From the NCBI RefSeq assembly GCF_020400825.1, contig NZ_JAINVH010000018.1, positions 86,587 to 150,586 on the forward strand: a DNA stretch of 64,000 nt. The letters run 5' to 3'. Position 1 is the stretch's first letter. Each line of letters begins with the position of its first letter. Under the pieces are notes generated by a model. That model worked only from the letters and a program-made list of their open reading frames with translations, did no database searches and was not told where the DNA came from. This DNA comes from Streptomyces sp. HPF1205 (GTDB lineage Bacteria; Actinomycetota; Actinomycetes; Streptomycetales; Streptomycetaceae). The translations under genes and the position numbers were made by a program. Below are positions 7,208 to 18,555 of this stretch, piece after piece.

Positions 7208-9300
7208 CAGGCTGCCCTCCGTACGTCCTTCACCAGCGCGGACACCGTGTCCGCGCGCAATTCGCCGAGCGTGACCGCGATCCCGCCCAGGTCCCGGGCG
7301 AGCGCGCCGGCCAGACCCAGCCGGACCGGGCCCGACTCGCAGTCCACGACCACCGAGGCGACGCCGGCCGCGCCCAGCAGGCGGGCGGCGCGGGCCGCCA
7401 GCGCGACCGGCTCGGGGCCGCCGGTGGCCCGGCCGTCGGTGACCACCACCAGCAGCGGGCGCCGCGCCGGGTCCCGCAGCCGCTCCACCCGCAGCGCCTC
7501 ATGGGCGGTCAGCAGCCCGGCGGCCAGGGGCGTGCGGCCCCCGGTGGGCAGCTTCTCCAGCCGCGCGGCGCCCGCCTCCACCGACGACGTCGGCGGCAGC
7601 GCCAACTCGGCCCCGGCGCCCCGGAACGTGATCAGGCCGACTTTGTCCCGCCGCTGATAGGCGTCCAGCAGCAGGGACAGCACCGCGCCCTTGACCGCGC
7701 CCATCCGCTGCCGGGCCGCCATGGAACCGGAGGCGTCCACCACGAACAGCACGAGGTTGGACTCCTTGCCCTCCCTGACCGCCTGCCGCAGGTCGCCGCC
7801 GCGCAGCACCAGTCCGGGACCGCGGCGCCCGCGCGCCATCTGGTACGGCGCCGCCGCCCGTACCGTCGCCGCGAGGTGCAGCGCGGTCAGCCGGTCGCCG
7901 CCGCGCGGCCGCCGGGACCCGGTGACGTGGCCCGACACCGTCCTGGCGCGCGAGCGGCGCCCCGCCGTGCCCTCGCCGAGGCCCGGCACGGTCAGCGGCC
8001 GGGTGCGGTACGGGTCCGCGGCCGCGGCGGGCCGCTGCCCGGCGGAGGCGGACCCGCGCGAGGCGTCCCGGCTCCCCTCCGGGCCGGCCGTACGGTCGCC
8101 ACGAGGGGGCTGCCCGCCGTCCCCGGGGCTCTCGGGGCCGCCTCCTCCCTCAAGGCCGACAGGGCCCGCGTCGCGGCCTTCGCCGGGGCCGCCGCCGGGG
8201 CCGCCTCCCTCGGGGCCGCCGTCCGGGCCGGGGTCGTCCGGGCCAGGGTCGTCCGGGCCGGGGTCGGGGTCGTCGTCGGGGTCCGTGCCCCGCTCCCGCC
8301 GCAGCGTCTCGTCCAGCTTGTCCTCGTCGAGGCCGGGCGCGTCGAAGGGGTTGCGGCGGCGCCGGTGGGGGAGGGCCAGCAGGGCCGCCCGCCGTACGTC
8401 CTCGGCGAGGACGACCGTACGTCCCGCCCACGCGGCCAGCGCGGCCGCCGCGCGGGCCGTCACGATGTCGGCGCGCATGCCGTCCACCTCGAAGGCGGCG
8501 CAGACCGCGGCGATCTGCCGCAGCGCCCCGTCGCCCAGCCGCACCTCGGGCAGCAGCGACCGGGCCGCCGCGATCCGCCCGCGCAGCGCCTGCTCCTCGT
8601 CCGCCCAGCGCGCCGCGAACGCCGCGGGGTCGGCGTCGTACGCCAGGCGCCGCCGGACGACCTCCACACGCTGCTCGGGCTCTCGCGGGGCGGTCACCTC
8701 GACGGTCAATCCGAAGCGGTCCAGCAATTGAGGTCGCAGTTCGCCTTCTTCGGGATTCATGGTCCCGACGAGCAGGAACCGCGCCGCATGCCGCACGGAG
8801 ACGCCCTCCCGCTCGACGTGACTGGCGCCCATGGCCGCGGCGTCCAACAGGACGTCGACCAAGTGGTCGTGCAAGAGGTTGACTTCGTCCACGTAGAGGA
8901 TGCCGCGGTGGGCATGGGCCAGCAGGCCCGGTTCGAAGGACTTCACGCCCTCCGTCAGCGCCCGCTCGATGTCCAGCGCGCCGACGAGCCGGTCCTCCGA
9001 GGTGCCGACGGGCAGCTCCACGAGCTTCGTGGGGCGGGACTCGCCCTGGACCGCGGCCCCGTGCGGCCCATCAGGACAGGCAGGATCGGGCGAGGCGGGG
9101 TCGCAACCGAAACGGCACCCCGGAACCACGCTGATCTCGGGGAGCAGCGCGCTCAGGGCCCGCACGGCGGTGCTCTTGGCGGTCCCCTTCTCGCCGCGCA
9201 CGAGCACGCCGCCGACCGCCGGCGAGACCGCGTTCAGCAGCAGGGCGAGCCGCAGACTGTCCTGGCCGACGATCGCGGTGAGCGGGTAGGGGGTACTCAC
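7207..9300 (-). CDS. Cobaltochelatase ATPase subunit, fused ChlI/ChlD-type (AAA+ plus VWA)
   Basis: 697 residues. The N-terminal AAA+ domain has Walker A GEKGTAKSTA and Walker B ILYVDEVNLL. A very acidic Asp/Gly/Pro linker spans about 345-440. The C-terminal VWA domain has the MIDAS sequence VVDASGSMAA and TDGRATGG. By family it powers CobN in ATP-dependent insertion of cobalt into hydrogenobyrinate a,c-diamide. One chain replaces separate CobS/CobT-like partners, as in other actinobacteria. The frame stays open to 9414, but the GTG at 9300 fits the family N-terminus (PYPLTAIVGQD) and has AAGGAG about 10 bases upstream. This is the only gene of the operon not overlapping its upstream neighbour. 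Confidence 0.93.
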   Translation of the reverse strand: MSTPYPLTAIVGQDSLRLALLLNAVSPAVGGVLVRGEKGTAKSTAVRALSALLPEISVVPGCRFGCDPASPDPACPDGPHGAAVQGESRPTKLVELPVGTSEDRLVGALDIERALTEGVKSFEPGLLAHAHRGILYVDEVNLLHDHLVDVLLDAAAMGASHVEREGVSVRHAARFLLVGTMNPEEGELRPQLLDRFGLTVEVTAPREPEQRVEVVRRRLAYDADPAAFAARWADEEQALRGRIAAARSLLPEVRLGDGALRQIAAVCAAFEVDGMRADIVTARAAAALAAWAGRTVVLAEDVRRAALLALPHRRRRNPFDAPGLDEDKLDETLRRERGTDPDDDPDPGPDDPGPDDPGPDGGPEGGGPGGGPGEGRDAGPVGLEGGGGPESPGDGGQPPRGDRTAGPEGSRDASRGSASAGQRPAAAADPYRTRPLTVPGLGEGTAGRRSRARTVSGHVTGSRRPRGGDRLTALHLAATVRAAAPYQMARGRRGPGLVLRGGDLRQAVREGKESNLVLFVVDASGSMAARQRMGAVKGAVLSLLLDAYQRRDKVGLITFRGAGAELALPPTSSVEAGAARLEKLPTGGRTPLAAGLLTAHEALRVERLRDPARRPLLVVVTDGRATGGPEPVALAARAARLLGAAGVASVVVDCESGPVRLGLAGALARDLGGIAVTLGELRADTVSALVKDVRRAA

Positions 9301-9374
9301 GAGGTGATCACTCCTTCGAGTGGCGATTGCGCCGGTGTTCCGATGAGGGAGGCAGCGCGTGCGATGCTCAGGAT

Positions 9375-9464
9375 CTGATCCCCGCTTGCGTGGGGGTGGT
9401 CCGAATGTCGACACGCGGGAACACGAGCTCGCCGACTACTCCCCGCACGCGCGGGGGTGCCACA
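9375..9464 (+). CRISPR. Relic CRISPR-like mini-array: two 29-bp repeats, one 32-bp spacer
   Basis: The 172-bp gap between cobN and chlD holds two hairpin-forming 29-mers, at 9375-9403 and 9436-9464, of the form CTnnTCCCCGCnnGCGnGGGGGTG, separated by exactly 32 bp (9404-9435). This 29+32 geometry, the CCCCGC/GCGGGG stem and the GGTCC end of the first copy match the type I-E repeats common in Streptomyces. The two copies agree at 20 of 29 positions. A further decayed copy may lie one 61-bp period upstream, at 9314-9342 (CGATTGCG then GGTGTTCCG). There are no cas genes in the window. It could instead be a pair of RNA hairpins belonging to the cob transcript. A true but degenerate orphan array is an inference. 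Confidence 0.6.
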
Positions 9465-9472
9465 CGGGGACC

Positions 9473-13161
<3,689 letters not shown>

Positions 13162-13165
<4 letters not shown>

Positions 13166-14679
13166 GGCGCCCCCGGCGCGACGAAGGGAAGGCCGGCGGG
13201 AGCGCCGTCCTCGATGAGCCGCAGCAGGGCGGCGGTGTCCATGTGCTCCTCGACGAGGGCGGCCAGCCGGTCGAGCCGGGCCTCGCGCAGGCCGGCGAAG
13301 CAGGTGTCGGGCGCGGGCACGAACCGGCGGCCGGCCGCCGCCGCGACCTCGGCCAGGAAGCGGCGGCGGAAGCCGTCGCTCTCCAGCGAGCCGTGCCAGT
13401 GGGTGCCCAGGACGGCCCCGACCCGGCAGCCGCCGAGGAACGGCTCGCCGCCGCGCACGTCGGCCACGCCGTGGTGGATCTCGTAACCGGTGACCGGCTC
13501 CCCGTAGTACGTGCCCTCCGGGCGGGCGAGGGTCTTGGCGGCCGCGAACCGCACCCGCACCGGCAGCAGGCCGAGACCCGGCACCGTGCCGCGGCGCGAC
13601 TCGACGTCGTCCTCGATGACCTCGCCGAGCATCTGGAAGCCGCCGCAGATGCCCAGCACCGGGCGGCCCTCGGCCGCGCGGCGGCACACGGCGTCGGCCA
13701 GGCCGCGCTCGCGCAGCCACTCCAGCGCCCCGACCGTGCCGCGCGTGCCCGGCAGCACCACGAGGTCGGCGTCCGCCAGTTCCTGCGGACGGTCCACGAA
13801 CCGCACGAGGACGCCCGGTTCGGCGGCGAGCGCGTCCAGGTCGGTGAAGTTCGACATCAGCGGCACGGCGGCGACGGCCACCCGCAGCACGTCCTCGCCG
13901 TGCGGCGGCGTGGGCGCCGACTCACGGGCCGCCCCGCCCCACCCCCGCCCCGGCGGGGGCACGCCCAGCCCGTCCTCCTCGTCGATGCCCAGACCCTCCG
14001 CGTACGGCAGGACGCCCAGGGTGGGGCGGCCGGTGAGCCGCCGCAGCATCTCGAGGCCGGGCTCCAGCAGGGCGCGGTCGCCGCGGAACTTGTTCACCAC
14101 GTAGCCCGCGACCAGCCGCTGGTCCTCCGCGCTCAGCAGCGCGGTCGTACCGAAGAAGCTCGCGAACACCCCGCCGCGGTCGATGTCGCCGACGACGAGG
14201 ACGGGGATCCGCGCGGCGCGGGCGACGGCCATGTTGACGATGTCGGTGCGGCGCAGGTTGATCTCCGCGGGGCTGCCGGCGCCCTCGCAGACCACCACGT
14301 CGTACGCGGCGGCCAGTTCCTCCAGGCAGCCGGTCACCGTGGCCAGCAGTTCGGCCTGCCGGCCGCCGTGGTAGCCGCGCGCGCTCATCTCGCCCACCGG
14401 CCTGCCCATCACCACGACCTGGCTGGTGCGGTCGCCGCCGGGCTTGAGCAGCACCGGGTTCATCAGCGCCGAGGGTTCGGCCCGGGCGGCCATCGCCTGC
14501 ATGGCCTGCGCGCGCCCGATCTCCGCGCCCTCCCGGGTCACGAACGAGTTCAGGCTCATGTTCTGGCCCTTGAACGGGGCGACCCGCACCCCGCGTCCGG
14601 CCAGGAACCGGCAGATCCCGGCGACCAGGACGCTCTTGCCCGCGTCGCTCGACGTGCCGGCGACGAGCAGACCCCTCAT
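13162..14679 (-). CDS. cobQ: Adenosylcobyric acid synthase (glutamine-hydrolysing)
   Basis: 505 residues. The N-terminal ATPase domain begins MRGLLVAGTSSDAGKSVL (P-loop variant) followed by VAPFKGQNMSLNSFVT, diagnostic of CobQ/CbiP. The C-terminal amidotransferase domain has the nucleophile Cys in LGICGGFQMLG and a late GTHWHGSLESD His segment. It amidates the b, d, e and g side chains of adenosylcobyrinate a,c-diamide. The ATG at 14679 overlaps the cobD stop as ATGA. A short Gly/Pro-rich insertion (about 267-285) separates the two domains. Confidence 0.96.
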
Positions 14680-15695
14680 CGGCCGGCCCCCTTCCCGGTG
14701 GCGCCGCCGCCCCCGGACGAACAGCCGCCGCCGGAGCGGCGGTCGGCGCCGGAGAGGCGGCCGGCGACCGCGAGGCGGACGGCGACGGACGCGAGGAGCG
14801 CGAGCGCGGACACCCGGCGCGACAGGCGGACCGCGCGGCCGATGTCCCGCGGCCCGGGCGGGGCGAACTCGGCGCCCAGGACCGGGCGGTGCTCGGCGCG
14901 GCCCGCGTACGACAGGGCGCCGCCCAGCCGCAGCCGCAGGGCTCCGGCGAACGCCGCCTCCACCGGGCCCGCGTTGGGGCTCGGGTGGCCGCCGGCGTCG
15001 CGGCGCCACACGCGCAGGGCGGAGCCGGGGTACGGACCGGCCAGGACCGCGAGAGCGGCGGTGAGGCGGGAGCCGGGCAGGCCGGCGAGGTCGTCGAGGC
15101 GGGCCGAGGCCCAGCCGAAGCGGAGGTGGCGCGGCGAGCGGTGCCCGACCATGGCGTCGAGGGTGTTGACCGCCCGGAACCCGGCCAGCCCCGGCACGCC
15201 GCACAGCGCGCCCCACACCAGGGCGCCGACCACGGCGTCGGAGGTGTTCTCGGCGACGGACTCCACCACGGCCCGGGCGATCCCGTCCGCGTCGAGCCGC
15301 CAGGGGTCCCGTCCGCACAGGTGCGGCAGCCGCGCCCGGGCCGCAGCCAGGTCGCCCGCCTCCAGTGCGGAGCCGACCGCCCGCGCCTCGCGGGCCAGCG
15401 AGGTCCCGCCGATCACCGTCCAGGTCGCGGCCGCCGCCAAGGCGGCGGACAGCGGCGGGCGGACCCGTGCCGTACGGTCCGCCAGCGCGGCCGCGCCGGC
15501 CGCGCCGCCCACGCACAGCGCCGTGTAGAGCGCGCCGCTGAGGCGGTCGTCGCGCCACATCCGGCGTTCCAGGGCGCCCGCGAGGCGGCCGAAGCCCGCC
15601 ACGGGGTGGCCGCGGCGGGGGTCGCCCGCGACAAGGTCGCCGAGGAAGCCGAGAAGGGCACCGTACGCATAGGGACGAACACCATCCGTACGCAT
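14676..15695 (-). CDS. cobD: Adenosylcobinamide-phosphate synthase CobD/CbiB, first gene of the operon
   Basis: 339 residues. An integral membrane family that attaches aminopropanol (or its phosphate) to adenosylcobyric acid. Matches include GALLGFLGDLVAGDPRRGHP near the N-terminus, SVAENTSDAVVGALVWGALCG and AVNTLDAMVGHR. Several hydrophobic segments are visible. The ATG at 15695 has only a weak Shine-Dalgarno and lies 5 bases after the stop of a 21-codon leader ORF (15701-15766) that has a better one, so translation may depend on coupling. Control by the B12 riboswitch upstream is inferred. Confidence 0.94.
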   Translation of the reverse strand: MRTDGVRPYAYGALLGFLGDLVAGDPRRGHPVAGFGRLAGALERRMWRDDRLSGALYTALCVGGAAGAAALADRTARVRPPLSAALAAAATWTVIGGTSLAREARAVGSALEAGDLAAARARLPHLCGRDPWRLDADGIARAVVESVAENTSDAVVGALVWGALCGVPGLAGFRAVNTLDAMVGHRSPRHLRFGWASARLDDLAGLPGSRLTAALAVLAGPYPGSALRVWRRDAGGHPSPNAGPVEAAFAGALRLRLGGALSYAGRAEHRPVLGAEFAPPGPRDIGRAVRLSRRVSALALLASVAVRLAVAGRLSGADRRSGGGCSSGGGGATGKGAGR

Positions 15696-15700
15696 AGGTG

Positions 15701-15766
15701 TCAGCCCGTCGCCGTCACACTCCGGCGTACGGGAGGGGGTGGGCAGGGTGCGCGCAGGCCGGGCAT
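15701..15766 (-). CDS. Leader ORF (21 codons, Pro-rich) between B12 riboswitch and cobD
   Basis: An ATG at 15766 with GAGGA eight bases upstream opens a 21-residue frame: MPGLRAPCPPPPVRRSVTATG. Its TGA ends five bases before the cobD ATG. The peptide has four consecutive Pro after a Cys, a sequence type known to slow ribosomes. It lies after the riboswitch aptamer. The role is unknown. It may couple cobD translation to riboswitch-controlled initiation, or be a chance ORF. cobD's own Shine-Dalgarno is weaker, which favours a role. Confidence 0.45.
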   Translation of the reverse strand: MPGLRAPCPPPPVRRSVTATG

Positions 15767-15807
15767 GGCTGAAGTCCTCACTCAGGGTCCGCGCCCTGGT
15801 TCGACGT

Positions 15808-15965
15808 GACCGGCGGTGAGAGTCTCCTGGCTCCCGGATCTACGCACTCCCGGTCTTCCAACCGGCAACCCGGCCGTGACGTACGGGTGGGAGTGCACTC
15901 CCCGGTGACAGTGGCGGGACCGCGCCGGATTCACACCGGACTTCCTCTCCTGCCGCCGTATGGCT
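15808..15965 (-). promoter_or_regulatory. Cobalamin (adenosylcobalamin) riboswitch of the cob operon
   Basis: Read on the minus strand the region contains, in order, CGGCGG at 15958-15953, GGAAGTCCGGTGTGAATCCG, GCGGTCCCGCCACTGTCACC, GAAGACCGGGAGTG and the B12 box GCCAGGAGACTCTCACCGCC (15830-15811). The closing CCGCCG pairs with the opening CGGCGG to form the basal stem. These are the conserved blocks of the cobalamin aptamer. It lies about 115 bases upstream of cobD. The expected effect is repression of the operon when B12 is plentiful. No clear intrinsic terminator lies between aptamer and cobD, so control at translation initiation is more likely. Confidence 0.95.
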
Positions 15966-15971
15966 CCCCGC

Positions 15972-16000
15972 AGTCCACCACGTGCGGGATGCGCCGTCAA
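15972..16000 (-). promoter_or_regulatory. Probable promoter of the cob operon
   Basis: On the minus strand TTGACG (16000-15995), a 17-base spacer and TGGACT (15977-15972). The predicted start falls near 15965, right at the 5' edge of the riboswitch aptamer. It lies downstream of the strong terminator at 16048-16096. Confidence 0.55.
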
Positions 16001-16047
16001 CTGACCGCTGACCTGCGACGACGGAGTGTGGTGAGCCCCACACGGCA

Positions 16048-16096
16048 CGGTGTCCCGTCTGCCGGGCCCCTGACGGGCGCGGCGGACGGGACACCG
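16048..16096 (-). terminator. Strong hairpin terminator after the pit operon
   Basis: Arms at 16048-16063 and 16081-16096 are complementary over 16 bp with one G-U pair; the loop is 17 bases. It lies 14 bases past the small membrane protein gene and before the cob promoter, so it should insulate cob from pit readthrough. There is no U-run, as is usual in Streptomyces. Confidence 0.8.
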
Positions 16097-16109
16097 TGGG
16101 TGGCGCGGG

Positions 16110-16334
16110 CTACTTGGAGACGATCAGCCAGATGCCCCAGCCGACGGCCGCCGCGCAGGCGGCGAAGCACAGGCCGGCGGCGGCCCGGCGGGTCAGGACG
16201 GCGGGCCCGGCGGCGGCCGCGCCCGCGGGCCGGGACAGTCCGACGATCCCGAGGGTGAAGACGCCGACCAGGCCGACGGTGGACAGGACGGTGACGGCGA
16301 GGACCGTGAGGAGGGCGTGCCAGTCGATGCTCAT
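16110..16334 (-). CDS. Small two-helix membrane protein downstream of pit
   Basis: 74 residues starting MSIDWHALLTVL. One hydrophobic helix spans about residues 7-32 and a second about 51-71. The ATG at 16334 is 10 bases after the pit stop and has a GAAGGT Shine-Dalgarno, so the two form one operon. A small membrane protein in this position next to the Pit transporter is, as I recall, also found in S. coelicolor. The function is unknown; an accessory role in phosphate transport is a guess from context. Confidence 0.8.
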   Translation of the reverse strand: MSIDWHALLTVLAVTVLSTVGLVGVFTLGIVGLSRPAGAAAAGPAVLTRRAAAGLCFAACAAAVGWGIWLIVSK

Positions 16335-16344
16335 CGGGGGACCT

Positions 16345-17532
16345 TCAGGCCGTGGTGGGGGCGGTGGACGCGGGCGGGGGCGGGGCCACGGCCGCGATGG
16401 CCGCGGTGACCGCGCCCGGCGCCTCGTCGGGGAGTTCGTTGACGTTGGCGTGGGTGACCGGCTTGCGGCGCGAAGCGGTACGGATGGCCAGACAGGCGGC
16501 GAGCGCGAGGACCGCGACCAGGGTGACGCCCCAGGTGCCGCGGTCGGCCAGCAGGGCGGCACCCGCGCCGACCAGGCCGGCCGCGGGCAGGGTCAGCGCC
16601 CAGGCGGCGACCATGCGGCCCGCGGTGCCCCAGCGGACGACCGCGCCCTTGCGCCCCATGCCCGCACCCATGACGGCGCCGGAGCAGACCTGCGTGGTCG
16701 ACAGGGCGAAGCCGAGGTGCGAGGAGGCGAGGATGGTGGCCGCCGCGCCGGTCTGCGCGGCGAACCCCTGCTGCGGCTGGATGTCGGTCAGGCCGCGCCC
16801 TATGGTGCGGATGATCCGCCAGCCGCCCAGGTAGGTGCCAAGCGCCATGGCGGCGCCGGCGGAGCAGATCACCCACAGCGGCGGGTCGGAGTGCGGGGCG
16901 ATCACGTCGCCGGTGATCAGCGCGAGGGTGATCACGCCCATCGTCTTCTGCCCGTCACTGGTGCCGTGGGCCAGCGAGACCAGGCCGGCGGAGGCGATCT
17001 GGCCGGCCCGGTAGCCGCGCGAGGTGGCGGCGGGGTCGGCGGCCCGCCCGAGCCGGTAGGTCAGCCTGGTGGACAGCGTCGCGGCCAGGCCGGCGACGAT
17101 CGGCGCGGCCGCCGCCGGGATCAGGACCTTCATGACGACCGCGTCGCCGTGGATGCCGTGGGTGCCCACGGCCACCAGCACCGCGCCGATCAGACCGCCG
17201 AACAGCGCGTGCGACGAACTGGAGGGCAGGCCCGCGAGCCAGGTCAGCAGGTTCCAGACGATCGCGCCGACCAGGCCGGCGAAGATCACCTCGGGTTTCA
17301 CGCCCGCCGCCTCGTCGATGATGCCGCCGGAGATCGTCTTGGCCACCTGGACGGACAGGAAGGCCCCGACGAGGTTGAGGACGGCGGACATGGCCACCGC
17401 GGTCCTGGGTTTGAGAGCGCCGGTCGAGATGGTGGTGGCCATCGCGTTGGCGGTGTCGTGGAAACCGTTCGTGAAGTCGAAGACCAGAGCGGTTGCGATG
17501 ACGATTCCGATCAGGAGCGTCACGTGTTCCAT
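16345..17532 (-). CDS. Low-affinity inorganic phosphate transporter, PiT family
   Basis: 395 residues with about ten hydrophobic segments. The PiT signature GFHDTANAMATTISTGAL occurs near residue 21, and a second copy of the repeat is seen in SLAHGTSDGQKTMGVI in the C-terminal half, as expected for the inverted-repeat fold. It also has LAGLPSSSSHALFGGLIGA. It imports phosphate, probably as a metal-phosphate complex with protons. The start is the ATG at 17532; the frame stays open upstream but without family similarity. A PHO-box-like pair upstream suggests PhoP control. Best guess is the orthologue of S. coelicolor pitH2. Confidence 0.92.
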   Translation of the reverse strand: MEHVTLLIGIVIATALVFDFTNGFHDTANAMATTISTGALKPRTAVAMSAVLNLVGAFLSVQVAKTISGGIIDEAAGVKPEVIFAGLVGAIVWNLLTWLAGLPSSSSHALFGGLIGAVLVAVGTHGIHGDAVVMKVLIPAAAAPIVAGLAATLSTRLTYRLGRAADPAATSRGYRAGQIASAGLVSLAHGTSDGQKTMGVITLALITGDVIAPHSDPPLWVICSAGAAMALGTYLGGWRIIRTIGRGLTDIQPQQGFAAQTGAAATILASSHLGFALSTTQVCSGAVMGAGMGRKGAVVRWGTAGRMVAAWALTLPAAGLVGAGAALLADRGTWGVTLVAVLALAACLAIRTASRRKPVTHANVNELPDEAPGAVTAAIAAVAPPPPASTAPTTA

Positions 17533-17581
17533 GGACCCGATTTTTCGTTTGATCGGACAGTGTCGCGGTGACCGTACGGTC

Positions 17582-17603
17582 GCTTGATGAACGGGAGGTG
17601 AAC
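17582..17603 (-). promoter_or_regulatory. PHO-box-like PhoP site upstream of pit
   Basis: On the minus strand two adjacent 11-base direct repeats, GTTCACCTCCC and GTTCATCAAGC, match the streptomycete PHO box (GTTCACC-type units every 11 bases). They lie 50 bases upstream of the pit ATG. A lone GTTCATCTCAG at 17633-17623 lies further upstream but is out of the 11-base register. Confidence 0.65.
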
Positions 17604-17749
17604 TCAGGGCGTAATCGGAGTGCTGAGATGAACTGCTTTCGAACAGCACGTATACGTTCGGGTGCGTACCCGGCACCGTCCGTCAGCGGGCGGGCCGTGA
17701 TAATGCGTCTGCAACGGTCGGCCGTACCCCAACCCGTAAAGGACGCGCG

Positions 17750-18412
17750 GTGCTCGACGCTCTGGAGAAAGCCTGGTCGGAGGTGGTGGACACGGCCCGC
17801 AGAACGGTGGCCGAGGGGCTGGTCGCCGGGACCTCGGGAAACGTGTCGGCCCGGGTCGGCGACCTGGTGCTGGTCACGCCGACAGGCGTCCCGTACGACC
17901 GCCTGGGGCCGGGGGACGCGGTGGCCGTCGACCTGGACGGCCGGCAGGTGCGCGGCACCCTGCGCCCCACCAGCGAGCTGCCCACCCACCTCGCCGTCTA
18001 CCGCGAGACGCCGGCCCGCGCGATCGTGCACACCCACGCGCCGCACGCCACGGCCGCCTCCACCCTGGTCAGCAAGCTGCCCAACATCCACTACGCGGCC
18101 GCCGGCATGGGCGGGCAGGTGCTGGTCGCCGACTACGCCCTCTACGGCAGCCAGGAGCTGGCCCGCGCGGTCCTCAAGGCGCTGCGCGACGGCCGCACCG
18201 CCTGCCTGATGCGCAACCACGGCACGCTCGCCCACGGCGACACCCTCGGCCAGGCGTACGAGCGGACCGCCCAGCTCGAATGGATGTGCCGGGTCTGGCT
18301 GCTGGCCAGGTCCGCCAACGACACCGGCTCGCCCCGGACCCTGTCCAACCGCGAGCTGGGCAGGGTGGCGGAGAAGCTGAAGGGGTACGGCCAGCCGGAC
18401 ACGGCGGACTGA
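17750..18412 (+). CDS. Class II aldolase/adducin family protein (fuculose-phosphate aldolase-like)
   Basis: 220 residues, the size of zinc-dependent class II sugar-phosphate aldolases such as L-fuculose-1-phosphate aldolase. Visible features are TSGNVSARV near residue 28, the zinc ligands HTHAPHA about residue 85, and NHGTLAHG about 149 (third His). The GTG start at 17750 has AAAGGA about 9 bases upstream. It is divergent from pit and shares its upstream region, which has a GATAAT-like -10 at 17699-17704. The substrate is not evident: fuculose-, rhamnulose- or methylthioribulose-phosphate are all possible. Confidence 0.88.
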   Translation: MLDALEKAWSEVVDTARRTVAEGLVAGTSGNVSARVGDLVLVTPTGVPYDRLGPGDAVAVDLDGRQVRGTLRPTSELPTHLAVYRETPARAIVHTHAPHATAASTLVSKLPNIHYAAAGMGGQVLVADYALYGSQELARAVLKALRDGRTACLMRNHGTLAHGDTLGQAYERTAQLEWMCRVWLLARSANDTGSPRTLSNRELGRVAEKLKGYGQPDTAD

Positions 18413-18555
18413 CCCCCGCGGCACCCGTCCTGCCGTGGGCGGGTCCGGGAAGCGTGCGCGGAACGCCGGGTGCGCGTCCGGCGCGCGTCCGGCGCGGGTC
18501 ACAGGTGAGTCGTCCGGCCGCGGTTGTCTGGCGGAGTCCGGGCAATCCGCTCAGT

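Noticed and set aside
8150..8431. Arg/Pro-rich ORF inside chlD in another frame
   Set aside because: It is the shadow of the Asp/Gly/Pro linker of the chelatase subunit.
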